From positions 868,001-932,000 of the forward strand of contig NZ_SPUJ01000001.1 of assembly GCF_004522105.1 (NCBI RefSeq): 64,000 nt of DNA, in the 5' to 3' direction. The notes beneath the pieces were generated by a model. The model saw nothing but the letters and a program-made list of their open reading frames with translations, was not told the origin of the DNA and did not search any database. The DNA comes from Nocardioides sp. 1609 (lineage in GTDB: Bacteria; Actinomycetota; Actinomycetes; Propionibacteriales; Nocardioidaceae). The position numbers and the translations under genes were made by a program. Positions 16,705-24,493 of this stretch are shown piece by piece (position 1 is the stretch's first letter; each line of letters begins with the position of its first letter).

Positions 16705-17760
16705 CTACTCCGCGGTCTCTCGATACAGGCCCAACGACTCTAGAACGGGCGCGTCGGACACGGAGAACAGATCAAGCTCGGCGTCAGCGCGGATTTGCCA
16801 CGTGTGCCAGGAGGGGATCACGACAATGTCCCCGCTCTCCACTGGGAACGACGTATTGCCGACGTGGATGACACCGTTGCCGTGGAGGACGGCGCAAACC
16901 TGTGACCCTGTCTGTCGACGCGGGGCGGACTGGTTTCCCGCAAGGACTCGTTGCATCTGGCAGCGCATCGTGGGCATGACATCGCCGCCGCTGAAGGGGT
17001 TGGTGAACCTGAGTGTCGTTTCGCTGGCGCTCGAATCGGAATCGAGAAGACGGCTCAAGGCACGGTCGGTGTCGGCCCAGCGGTAGGCCAGCAGCGGAGA
17101 GTGCGGTGCGGCAGCGTTCTTGCCGAGGTGCCGGACCGGCGATAGTCCAGGTCCGCCACCCCAGTGCTGCTCGGAGCTCGAGAGGGGGTCCGTGCGGGTG
17201 TCCACCTGCTCGGTGGGCCCCTCTTCGAAAAAGACTGCATCGAGTGCAGCGACCATTGGGAGGTCCAGCACATCCATCCACATCATTGGTTGGGCGCCAG
17301 GGTTGTGGTGCTCGTGAAAGGTCATGCTGGGTGTCAGCACCAAGTCACCCGTGGCCATGTGCAGTGGGTCACCGTCAACGAGCGTCCAAGCCCCCTCCCC
17401 TTCCAGTACGAATCTGAGAGCCGCCGGCGTGTGCCGGTGCGGCGGTGCGCCTTCGGACGGATTGAGGAACTGGACTGCGGCCCACATTGTCGAGGTAGCG
17501 AAGGGCGCGCCCTGAAGCCCCGGGTTGGCGCAAGCGAGTACACGACGGTCACCACCCCTGTCGATGGGGATCAGTTCTCCTGACCGGGCGGCCAGCTTCT
17601 TCAGGGTGCGGCCGCTCCAGCGAAACGGTTGAGTACTGACGGCCGGTTCGTGCGTGAGGAGGCCAGTCAGCTCCCATAGGGGCTGGAGGTGTTCGTCCGC
17701 TAGATCGTTGTAGAGGGTCTGGACGTCGTCCTCTTCGCTGGTAAACCGTTCGGTGCCCAC
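16705..17760 (-). CDS. Gentisate 1,2-dioxygenase (bicupin)
   Basis: A 351-residue bicupin. The N-terminal cupin has the Fe(II) ligands in APPHRHTPAALRFVLEG (His108, His110) and a third histidine in SMTFHEHHNPG (~149-151). The C-terminal cupin (TGSQVCAVLHGNGVIHVGN to PSWHTWQIRADAELDLF) retains the fold. The length is normal for the family. It opens gentisate between C1 and C2 to maleylpyruvate. It is first in an operon with the FAD hydroxylase, FAH hydrolase and amidohydrolase. The start GTG 17760 is preceded by AGGAGGAG on the coding strand, and the promoter carries operator site d. Confidence 0.92.
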   Translation of the reverse strand: MGTERFTSEEDDVQTLYNDLADEHLQPLWELTGLLTHEPAVSTQPFRWSGRTLKKLAARSGELIPIDRGGDRRVLACANPGLQGAPFATSTMWAAVQFLNPSEGAPPHRHTPAALRFVLEGEGAWTLVDGDPLHMATGDLVLTPSMTFHEHHNPGAQPMMWMDVLDLPMVAALDAVFFEEGPTEQVDTRTDPLSSSEQHWGGGPGLSPVRHLGKNAAAPHSPLLAYRWADTDRALSRLLDSDSSASETTLRFTNPFSGGDVMPTMRCQMQRVLAGNQSAPRRQTGSQVCAVLHGNGVIHVGNTSFPVESGDIVVIPSWHTWQIRADAELDLFSVSDAPVLESLGLYRETAE

Positions 17761-17780
17761 GGCACTCCTCCTAGTTAGTA

Positions 17781-17820
17781 CGTATACGGACGATTATATG
17801 GCCGGGGCCGCGCGCGTCAA
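17781..17820 (-). promoter_or_regulatory. Promoter and operator (site d) of the gentisate operon
   Basis: On the minus strand TTGACG (complement of 17815-17820), 16 bp and a consensus TATAAT (complement of 17793-17798) are followed by CGTATACG (17781-17788), embedded in a TTAGTACGTATACGGACGAT context. The expected start of transcription falls inside the palindrome, a textbook repressor position. Confidence 0.75.
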
Positions 17821-17982
17821 CACGGCAGCCACCGCTGAAAGGCTTGCCGTCGCTTAAGCCCTCGGGGCTCTCGGCCGGGACCGTCCTGAGTCTCGGGCGT
17901 GCAGCCGTCCGGGTGGTCCCCCCGGCCTCGGCCGCGGCGACGATGTCGCGCACGGCCGCGGGCCCCTGTACGCGCGAGCTCG

Positions 17983-19104
17983 TCAGACGCTGTCGAACAC
18001 CAGCACCGGCTTCACGGTCCTACCGGCCGCGGCGTCCGCAGCGGCAATGTTGATGTCTTCGAACGCGTAGTGCTGTTGCATGGTCTGCACTGGCAAGCTT
18101 CCGTCCAGAACGCGGTCGACGAGGTACGGGAGGAATGTCTGGGGCTCGGAGTCCCCCGCCGCGATCCCGCGGATGCTCCGTCCCATGACTAGAGGCATCA
18201 CATCGAACGCGGCGTGCTGGCCGGCTGGGGGAACGCCAACGATTCCGCACTGGCCGCGAATAGCCAACGAAGCGACGAGTCCCTCAATGACCTGAACGTG
18301 CCCTGTGGTGTCGATGGCGACGTCGACACCGACGCCGTGAGTGAGTTCAGAAAGAACCTGGACCAGGTCTTCGCCTGAAGTGTCTACGGTGATGTCTGCT
18401 CCCATAGTCTTCGCAAGCGCTAGGCGTTCCGGAACGCGGTCCACCACAATCACCCGACTCGGGCGCAGCAACTTCGTCGCCATGACGGCGGCCAGCCCCA
18501 CTCCACCTGCGCCGGCAATGACTACAACGTCGGTCGGGACAGGGCGCAGGACGTTCAGAACGGCACCTGCGCCTGCTTGCACTCCACATGCCAGAGACGC
18601 GAGGGCCGGGAGAGATGCGTCTGGTACGTGAGAACCCAGGATTACGAGGCTGTCCTCGTGGACCAGAGCGTGCTCAGCGAAGGATGACTGGCCGAAGAAG
18701 TGCCCGCCGAGCTCCACAGCTCCTGCTCGGATGGTAACCGACCCGTCGGCTCGGCGCCCGCCGGTTAGGTTCAGCGGTACCTTCACTTCGCAGTAGGCCG
18801 GGTGTCCTCCTCGGCACCATCGGCAAGTGCCGCATTGAGCGAAACTCAGAAGTACACGGTCGCCAGGGGCAGTCTTGGTGACGCGGCTACCGATGCTCTC
18901 TACGACACCGACGCCTTCGTGACCTAACACGCCGGGAAGTGGGAAGGGGAAGTGACCGTGCGCGGCTCCCATGTCGGACTGGCAGAGACCGGCTGCGACC
19001 ATTCGGACGACGACCTCGTCTGGCCTGGTCTCGTCCAACTCGACCTGTTGAATCTCGAATGGCGCTCCGGCCTCGGGTACCACAGCTGCGCGAGTCACTG
19101 TCAT
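17983..19104 (-). CDS. Zinc-dependent alcohol dehydrogenase (aryl-alcohol type)
   Basis: A 373-residue medium-chain dehydrogenase. Catalytic zinc ligands are visible in AGLCQSD, LGHEGVG and the Cys in SLACGVQAG. The structural zinc site is CGTCRWCRGGHPAYC. The Rossmann motif is AGAGGVGLAAVMA. It resembles benzyl/aryl-alcohol dehydrogenases that oxidise alcohols to aldehydes with NAD. It is the last gene of the long operon that begins with an aldehyde dehydrogenase at 30090, so alcohol-to-acid oxidation is encoded in one transcript. A second zinc dehydrogenase lies directly upstream. Confidence 0.9.
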   Translation of the reverse strand: MTVTRAAVVPEAGAPFEIQQVELDETRPDEVVVRMVAAGLCQSDMGAAHGHFPFPLPGVLGHEGVGVVESIGSRVTKTAPGDRVLLSFAQCGTCRWCRGGHPAYCEVKVPLNLTGGRRADGSVTIRAGAVELGGHFFGQSSFAEHALVHEDSLVILGSHVPDASLPALASLACGVQAGAGAVLNVLRPVPTDVVVIAGAGGVGLAAVMATKLLRPSRVIVVDRVPERLALAKTMGADITVDTSGEDLVQVLSELTHGVGVDVAIDTTGHVQVIEGLVASLAIRGQCGIVGVPPAGQHAAFDVMPLVMGRSIRGIAAGDSEPQTFLPYLVDRVLDGSLPVQTMQQHYAFEDINIAAADAAAGRTVKPVLVFDSV

Positions 19105-19158
19105 TTTCCTTCACTGTCGGGAAGCGTCGGGGTGTAGCCGCCTGATTGGAGCTGATGT

Positions 19159-20241
19159 TTACGGGAAGGTGACCATTCCTCGGATTGTGTGGCCGGCCTC
19201 GAGGTCGGTGAACGCCGACGGGAGGGCGTCGAGCCCGTATCGGGTCGTAATGAGGCCTTCTGCGTCGAGCCGTCCGGCTTCGATGAGGTCCACGAACCGC
19301 TGGAAGTCCGAGCGAACTTGCGTCGACCCGTAGTACGACCCGATTAGGTGCTTTTCTGCGCGAAAGAAGTCAGAAGCCGGAAGGTCGAGGCGAGCGGTGG
19401 GTGCAGGGATTCCCACTGTTGTGACGACCCCGCCGCGTCGAGCGCACTCGTATGCCACCGTCACCGTCGCCGGGGATCCGACGACCTCGAAGGCGAAGTC
19501 GACGCCTCGCCCTCCGGTCAGTTCTCGTACCTGTTCGGCCGTATCCGCCAGCGTCGGGTCAACTGTGTCGGTGGCGCCCAGCCCAAGACTCACGGTCCGC
19601 TTCAACGCGATTGGGTCTACCGCGATGATGCGTGCCGCACCACGGAGCCGAGCCCCCTGGATCACGCTCTGTCCGACTCCCCCGCACCCGATAACGGCAA
19701 CGGATGATCCAGCACTGACTTTGGCGGTGAACATTGCTGCTCCGGCGCCGGTTGCGATGCCGCAACCGATGAGGGCGAGTTGTTCGGAGGGGAGTTCGGA
19801 CTCGATCTTCACGGCTAACCGCCGGTCGATCGTCATGTACTCAGCGAAGGCACCGAGCCCGAGCATTGTTGTCACCGGTCGGCCGTCGGCGAGTTCGGCT
19901 CGGACAGTGCCTCGCACCGCATCTGTCTCGGCGCAAAGGTGCGTTTGACCGTTGACGCACCAATAGCAGTTGCCACAGACGGGAACCAGGCTGGCGACAA
20001 TTCGGTCACCTTTGACGATTCCTTGGACGTTGCTACCGATATCTTCGACCACGCCGGCTGCTTCGTGTCCGAGAACAGCAGGCGGCGCGATTCTCAAGAA
20101 CCCGCGTGTGGCGGAGATGTCGCTGTGGCATACCCCGGTTGCCTCGAGGCGCACGACGACATCGTCGGGTCCGGGATCGCGGGGCTGAATGTTCTCGATG
20201 GTGAATGATTGGTTCGTGTCGTGCATTACCGCGGCGCGCAT
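19159..20241 (-). CDS. Zinc-dependent alcohol dehydrogenase (second copy, distinct)
   Basis: A 360-residue medium-chain dehydrogenase. Catalytic zinc ligands are in TGVCHSD, LGHEAAG and IGCGIATG; the structural zinc cysteines are in CGNCYWCVNGQTHLC; the Rossmann fold is IGCGGVGQSVIQGA with AVDP after beta-2. Only moderately like its neighbour at 17983, it is not a recent duplicate. It resembles the class III-like/NDMA-dependent alcohol dehydrogenase branch in its ISATRGFLRIAPPAVLGHE region. It lies between the ABC permease and the other dehydrogenase in one operon. It probably oxidises an alcohol or hemithioacetal intermediate of the imported substrate. Confidence 0.9.
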   Translation of the reverse strand: MRAAVMHDTNQSFTIENIQPRDPGPDDVVVRLEATGVCHSDISATRGFLRIAPPAVLGHEAAGVVEDIGSNVQGIVKGDRIVASLVPVCGNCYWCVNGQTHLCAETDAVRGTVRAELADGRPVTTMLGLGAFAEYMTIDRRLAVKIESELPSEQLALIGCGIATGAGAAMFTAKVSAGSSVAVIGCGGVGQSVIQGARLRGAARIIAVDPIALKRTVSLGLGATDTVDPTLADTAEQVRELTGGRGVDFAFEVVGSPATVTVAYECARRGGVVTTVGIPAPTARLDLPASDFFRAEKHLIGSYYGSTQVRSDFQRFVDLIEAGRLDAEGLITTRYGLDALPSAFTDLEAGHTIRGMVTFP

Positions 20242-20314
20242 GGCTGCTCCATTGATCGGGATATGTGAGGGGGCTGTTTTGCTGGCTGGCGCGTCGCTAC
20301 CGGCAGGTGAGCCG

Positions 20315-21388
20315 TCACTCGTCCTTAACTTCGTGTCGGCGGACCCCTCGGGCAGCTCGGGCTTGGCGCGCCCGTCGTTGGGTTCGTGCCATGCCCACCG
20401 CGAGGAGCAACGCCATGCCGTTGAAGAGATCGGGGATCCACACCGGGGCGCCGCCGAGCTGGAGGCCCTTCACTCCAACCGCCAGCACGAAGACGGCTAC
20501 GAGGGTGCCTGCCACGTTGTATCGGCCACTTCGGAACTGGGTAGATCCCAGGAAGGCTGCCGCGTACGCGGGTAGGAGGTAGGCGGGGCCGATGGTTGGG
20601 TCACCTGTTGCCAGTCGCGAGCTCGCGAGCGCCCCTGCGAATCCGGCTATAGCCCCGCAAGCTGCGAGTGCTCCAACCAGGATCAGAGAAGTGCGAACTC
20701 CTGCGAGGCGTGCTGCGTTCAGGTTGCCACCCGTGGCATAGATCCGCCGTCCGACCGGGGTGCGCTCGAGGACGTACCAAACGATCAGGCCGACGACCAG
20801 CGCAAGCCATACCGGGTGGGTAAAGCCGAAGAGTTGCCCTGTAGCAAAGTCCTGGAACCCTTCGCCCAGGTTGAGGATCTGCTGCGAGTCCGAGAGCCAG
20901 GCGATGGCAGCAAGGACAACAGAACTCATGCCGAGGCTGGCGATGAAGGAGTCGATGTTTGCGACTGTGATGAGGATTCCGGTGAATGCGCCGACTGCGG
21001 CGCCAGCGACCAGTGTGAGAACGACTGCCTGAGCCGGACCCAAGCCTTGCTCTGTCAGGAGCCAGGCCACGACAATCGCGCCCAGGCCAACCTCGGCTCC
21101 GACGGCGAGGTCGAAAGCTCCAGCGGCCAGAGGAAGGACGAGCCCCACCGCGACGATGGCTACGAGGGCGCTGTTGTCGAGCATCGATCGCCAGACCGAT
21201 GCTGTCAGGAACGTGTCTGGAACCCACAGCGAGTAGATTGCGACGAGCGCGATCAGGATGTAGATGGCACTGATGTTGCGGAAAGACAGGGTCCGCAGAA
21301 GCACGCGCGCACGGCTCACCGAAGGTGGGTCAGTAGGCGTGGCGAGGCGGGCGCCATCGAGTCGATCGTTTGCGGCGTCAATGGACAT
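20315..21388 (-). CDS. Sugar-type ABC importer permease (second system)
   Basis: A 357-residue RbsC-family permease with about nine to ten hydrophobic segments. It has LPLAAGAFDLAVGAEVGLGA where the family has its DLSVG signature, and the cytoplasmic coupling loop YATGGNLNAARLAGVRT. The start overlaps the end of the ATPase gene by 11 bp, so they are cotranscribed and coupled. It partners the ATPase at 21378-22934 and the lipoprotein at 22942-24075. It is embedded in the HyuAB/dehydrogenase operon, which argues that the imported compound is the substrate of those enzymes rather than a plain sugar. Confidence 0.9.
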   Translation of the reverse strand: MSIDAANDRLDGARLATPTDPPSVSRARVLLRTLSFRNISAIYILIALVAIYSLWVPDTFLTASVWRSMLDNSALVAIVAVGLVLPLAAGAFDLAVGAEVGLGAIVVAWLLTEQGLGPAQAVVLTLVAGAAVGAFTGILITVANIDSFIASLGMSSVVLAAIAWLSDSQQILNLGEGFQDFATGQLFGFTHPVWLALVVGLIVWYVLERTPVGRRIYATGGNLNAARLAGVRTSLILVGALAACGAIAGFAGALASSRLATGDPTIGPAYLLPAYAAAFLGSTQFRSGRYNVAGTLVAVFVLAVGVKGLQLGGAPVWIPDLFNGMALLLAVGMARTQRRARQARAARGVRRHEVKDE

Positions 21389-22934
21389 AGGGGGCCTCTT
21401 CTGCGTCTTCGGCGGGCTGGGTCGTGGGGTGAGAGATCTCGGCTTCGAGGCTTTCAGTGACGAGTCGCGCTTCGCTCAACTCGTTGCGCTGCACCTCAGC
21501 CGCAATTCGTCCGCCGCGTAGGACCACGACCCGGTCGCAGAGCTCGGCCAACTCAGCTGAGTCAGAGGAGGAAACAACTACGGCGCTCCCGGCAGCCGCC
21601 GCATCGATGACGAGTTGATAGATGGCTGCTTTGGCGCCTACGTCTACGCCTTGGGTCGGTTCGTCGAGTAGCAGGACAACGGGCTGGTTGCGCAGCCATT
21701 TGGCGAGTACGACTTTCTGCTGGTTCCCGCCACTGAACAGCTCGAGGGTCCGTTCGGGATCGGGCGGATCGAGTTCGACCCGGTTCGCCCACAGAGTTGC
21801 CTCGCGCCTCTCCGCGTTGGCCCGGAGATTTCCCAGCCTGCCTCGCAGTTGACGTAAGGACGGCAGGGTCAGATTTTCTCGGGCCGGCATGGTCATGATC
21901 GCCCCGTCGGCGTGCCGATCCGAAGGGACGAACCCAACACCACGGCTGACGGCGCGTCGCGGCGAGGCCGGAAGGTTCTTGCCCTGGACAAGCACGCTGC
22001 CAGCGGATCTCGGCGTCGATCCAAATAGAAGACCGCAGAGGTGCTCTCGGCCAGACCCAAGGATTCCTGCGACGCCGACGATCTCGCCGGCGTGGACAGT
22101 CAGGCTGACTCCGTCTACCTCGCCCCCGCGAATTGCGCGTGCTTCCAACGTAGGAGCGCCCAGGTTCCGGTTCCCTGTGTCGAGAGACGCCAGGCTCTTG
22201 CCCGCGATCAGCTCGATGAGCTTGCCTCGATTCAGTTCTGAGGTGGGCACGTCGGCGACTACGCGGCCACCGCGCAGTGCGACGACGCGGTGCGCGAGGT
22301 CGAGGACCTCGTCTAGGCGGTGGCTGATGAAGATGACACCGGCGCCTTGTTCGGCTACGCGTGTAATTGCTTCGAACAGCCTGGCCGCCTCATCACCGTG
22401 GAGGGCGGCCGTGGGTTCATCGAGTAGCAGAACCTGATCGGGTCGAGGCCAGTTGCTGAGAGCCCTCGCGATGGCGACGATGGAACGCTCGCCGGGCGTG
22501 AGTTTCTCGATGGGCGCGTTGACGTCGAAGTCACCGGAGAAGCGTCTGATGAGTGACTTGGCAGCTTGTCGTTCGCGCCTGGGGGAAGTGGGGAGCCAGC
22601 CGCGGCTCCCCACCGCCCGTGCCAAGTTGAGGTTTTCGACCGTGTTCAGCATCGGGATGAGGCCGAGATCCTGGTGGATCACATGAATCTCAGCACGTGT
22701 AGCTGCTCCGTGGAGCCAATCGCCGCTTGCTGAGCGCACCTCGATCCGGCTTCCCGGATCAGGGTCGTGAATGCCTGTGAGCGCCTTCACGAGCGTGGAC
22801 TTCCCTGAACCGTTCTGGCCTACCACCGCCACGATCTCCCCCGAATGCAGGTCGAGGTCGACATCGATGAGGGCGCGTTGGCCCGGGAACGACTTCCCCA
22901 GACCACGGGTTCGGAGCAACTGATTCGAGTTCAT
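21378..22934 (-). CDS. Sugar-type ABC importer, tandem ATPase (second system)
   Basis: About 518 residues from the ATG at 22934; the frame extends further upstream but overlaps the binding-protein gene. Domain 1 has Walker A GQNGSGKST, signature LTPGERSIVAIARAL and Walker B VLLLDEPTAAL. Domain 2 has the weak Walker A region GILGSGREHLCG, signature FSGGNQQKVVLAKWL and VVLLLDEPTQGVD. It is a fused dimer of RbsA type. It energises the permease encoded immediately downstream. Only 7 bp separate it from the binding-protein stop. Confidence 0.92.
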   Translation of the reverse strand: MNSNQLLRTRGLGKSFPGQRALIDVDLDLHSGEIVAVVGQNGSGKSTLVKALTGIHDPDPGSRIEVRSASGDWLHGAATRAEIHVIHQDLGLIPMLNTVENLNLARAVGSRGWLPTSPRRERQAAKSLIRRFSGDFDVNAPIEKLTPGERSIVAIARALSNWPRPDQVLLLDEPTAALHGDEAARLFEAITRVAEQGAGVIFISHRLDEVLDLAHRVVALRGGRVVADVPTSELNRGKLIELIAGKSLASLDTGNRNLGAPTLEARAIRGGEVDGVSLTVHAGEIVGVAGILGSGREHLCGLLFGSTPRSAGSVLVQGKNLPASPRRAVSRGVGFVPSDRHADGAIMTMPARENLTLPSLRQLRGRLGNLRANAERREATLWANRVELDPPDPERTLELFSGGNQQKVVLAKWLRNQPVVLLLDEPTQGVDVGAKAAIYQLVIDAAAAGSAVVVSSSDSAELAELCDRVVVLRGGRIAAEVQRNELSEARLVTESLEAEISHPTTQPAEDAEEAPYVH

Positions 22935-22941
22935 GGGCAGG

Positions 22942-24075
22942 TCAGCCCACGTTCCACAATGTGGAGAAGCGCTCTGCGTAGTCTGGGTAGCCGGTCCATC
23001 CCAGGGACAGGTCGCCACTGAGCGAGTCAGCGTCCAGCCACTGGATCGGGACGAACTGCTCTTGTTCGACCGCAGTCAGCGGGTCGCCGATTGCCAGACG
23101 TGCTGCTTCGTCGACCATCGTCCAGGCCAGTACCGGGTAGTCGAGTCCGAGGCCCGCAGCCTGGTCTCCGTTCTCGATGTCCTGAAGGTTGGACGGTGTG
23201 GGACCGAACCCGATGTATGGGATGTCGATGCTGCCGGCCCGGAGTGCTGCCGGAAGGCCGGTTGTCGGCTCATTCGCACCGAAGACCGCGATGTCGGTGT
23301 CTGGGTTTGCCTGCAGGTCGCTGACGACAAGTGACGGTGCGGTGGAGCCGTAGCTGGTGATGGGAAGGTCGACGACGCGCAGGTCGCACGCCGGGCACAC
23401 CTCGGCCAACTGCTTCTCGAACGCGTCGCCTTCGGGGCCGAAGAAGTCGAGTTCGGGTGTGGTGTAGAAGACGACCTTGGAGTCCTGGTCATGGTTTGCC
23501 GCTACCCAGTCGGCCTGCAGACGGCCGACGGCCTCAGCGAGTGGCTGACCGAAGGAGGCCGCATCGATGCCGTACTTCTCGATTCCCATGATGCCGGTGC
23601 TGACGACGGGGATGTTGGCGGCCTCTGCCTCTTCGAGCTGTGAGGCAATGGCGTCGGGCTCGATAGCAGGCACGATGATCACGTCCGGGGACTGCTCGAG
23701 GATGGACGAGAAGGCACTCTGGACGTCCGCGGTTGACGCGCCCGCCTTAACGATTGTGAGGTTGACGCCGAGAGCATCGACGCCGTCCTGAAGCAGTTCT
23801 GAGAGCTGGGCACACACGGCTGCTGCACACTGCAGGTAAGCCAAGTTCGTGTCGGCGGGGATGGGCGCGGAGAGGGGTACGTCGGCCGGGAAGTCGCTCG
23901 GCGCGTCCGTGTAGGTCTTCGTCCGCTCCTTCGCGTCGTCGATCACCTGTTTGGTCGCTGCCTCGCGGCCCGAATTGTCGGACGTGTCATCCGAGCCACA
24001 TGCGGCCAACGCCAGCAATGCGGCGGTCGTAACGAGTGCCAGGCTGGCTCGACGACGCCTTGCGTGGAACACCAT
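22942..24075 (-). CDS. Substrate-binding lipoprotein of second sugar-type ABC importer
   Basis: 377 residues. A signal peptide with arginine-rich start (ARRRRASLALVTTAALLALAACGSD) and lipobox LAAC anchors the protein at Cys ~26. The remainder has the two-lobed peripla_BP_4 pattern (LTIVKAGAST, SPDVIIVPAIEPDAI, VVSTGIMG). An extra segment with three cysteines (LQCAAAVCAQ, VCPACDLR) is unusual for this family and may form disulphides. ATG 24075 follows GAAGGAGAC. It is first of the transporter genes, about 130 bp after the small zinc-ribbon gene. Confidence 0.9.
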   Translation of the reverse strand: MVFHARRRRASLALVTTAALLALAACGSDDTSDNSGREAATKQVIDDAKERTKTYTDAPSDFPADVPLSAPIPADTNLAYLQCAAAVCAQLSELLQDGVDALGVNLTIVKAGASTADVQSAFSSILEQSPDVIIVPAIEPDAIASQLEEAEAANIPVVSTGIMGIEKYGIDAASFGQPLAEAVGRLQADWVAANHDQDSKVVFYTTPELDFFGPEGDAFEKQLAEVCPACDLRVVDLPITSYGSTAPSLVVSDLQANPDTDIAVFGANEPTTGLPAALRAGSIDIPYIGFGPTPSNLQDIENGDQAAGLGLDYPVLAWTMVDEAARLAIGDPLTAVEQEQFVPIQWLDADSLSGDLSLGWTGYPDYAERFSTLWNVG

Positions 24076-24202
24076 TGGTTGTCTCCTTCGCGATGTTTGT
24101 TCTCAGGGTGGGCGCGCCGGTCACCCGGATGACCGTCATGAGGGCATGGCCCTCTAGCCGCCGACCTGTCGGCCGGACGGACGTAGTGAGGCGGTGGGGC
24201 CG

Positions 24203-24493
24203 CTAGCTGATGCGCCTGCTTCGGAGCCCTATGTCCTTCTCAGGCAGGACCTCGGTCTGCAGAACGGTGTAGCACCCCGGGCAGAACGCCTGCCTATGCA
24301 CGATTGCCTCGTCGACGTAAGTCGCGGAATGTGTTGGCAGACGTGTCCCGACGGTGGGCCACGGGGACTGCCGGACGCGCGCATTCGCGAGCCACTTGTC
24401 AGCACTTCCGACTGTCGCTCCGCAGTGTCGGCAGCGAACAGCGCCATCAACTAGGTCGAGGTTGTCGTCGAGTCTGCGGGTCGTCGCGCTCAT
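24203..24493 (-). CDS. Small zinc-ribbon subunit of the HyuAB-type carboxylase
   Basis: 96 residues with CRHCG at ~21-25 and CPGCY at ~71-75: two CxxC knuckles consistent with a structural zinc ribbon. The ATG overlaps the HyuB stop by 4 bp (ATGA), so it is translated with it. Acetone carboxylase has a small gamma subunit and acetophenone carboxylase a small zinc-containing subunit in the equivalent position. That context is the main argument for a third subunit, since I cannot align it to either. A plain hydantoinase would not need such a partner. Confidence 0.7.
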   Translation of the reverse strand: MSATTRRLDDNLDLVDGAVRCRHCGATVGSADKWLANARVRQSPWPTVGTRLPTHSATYVDEAIVHRQAFCPGCYTVLQTEVLPEKDIGLRSRRIS

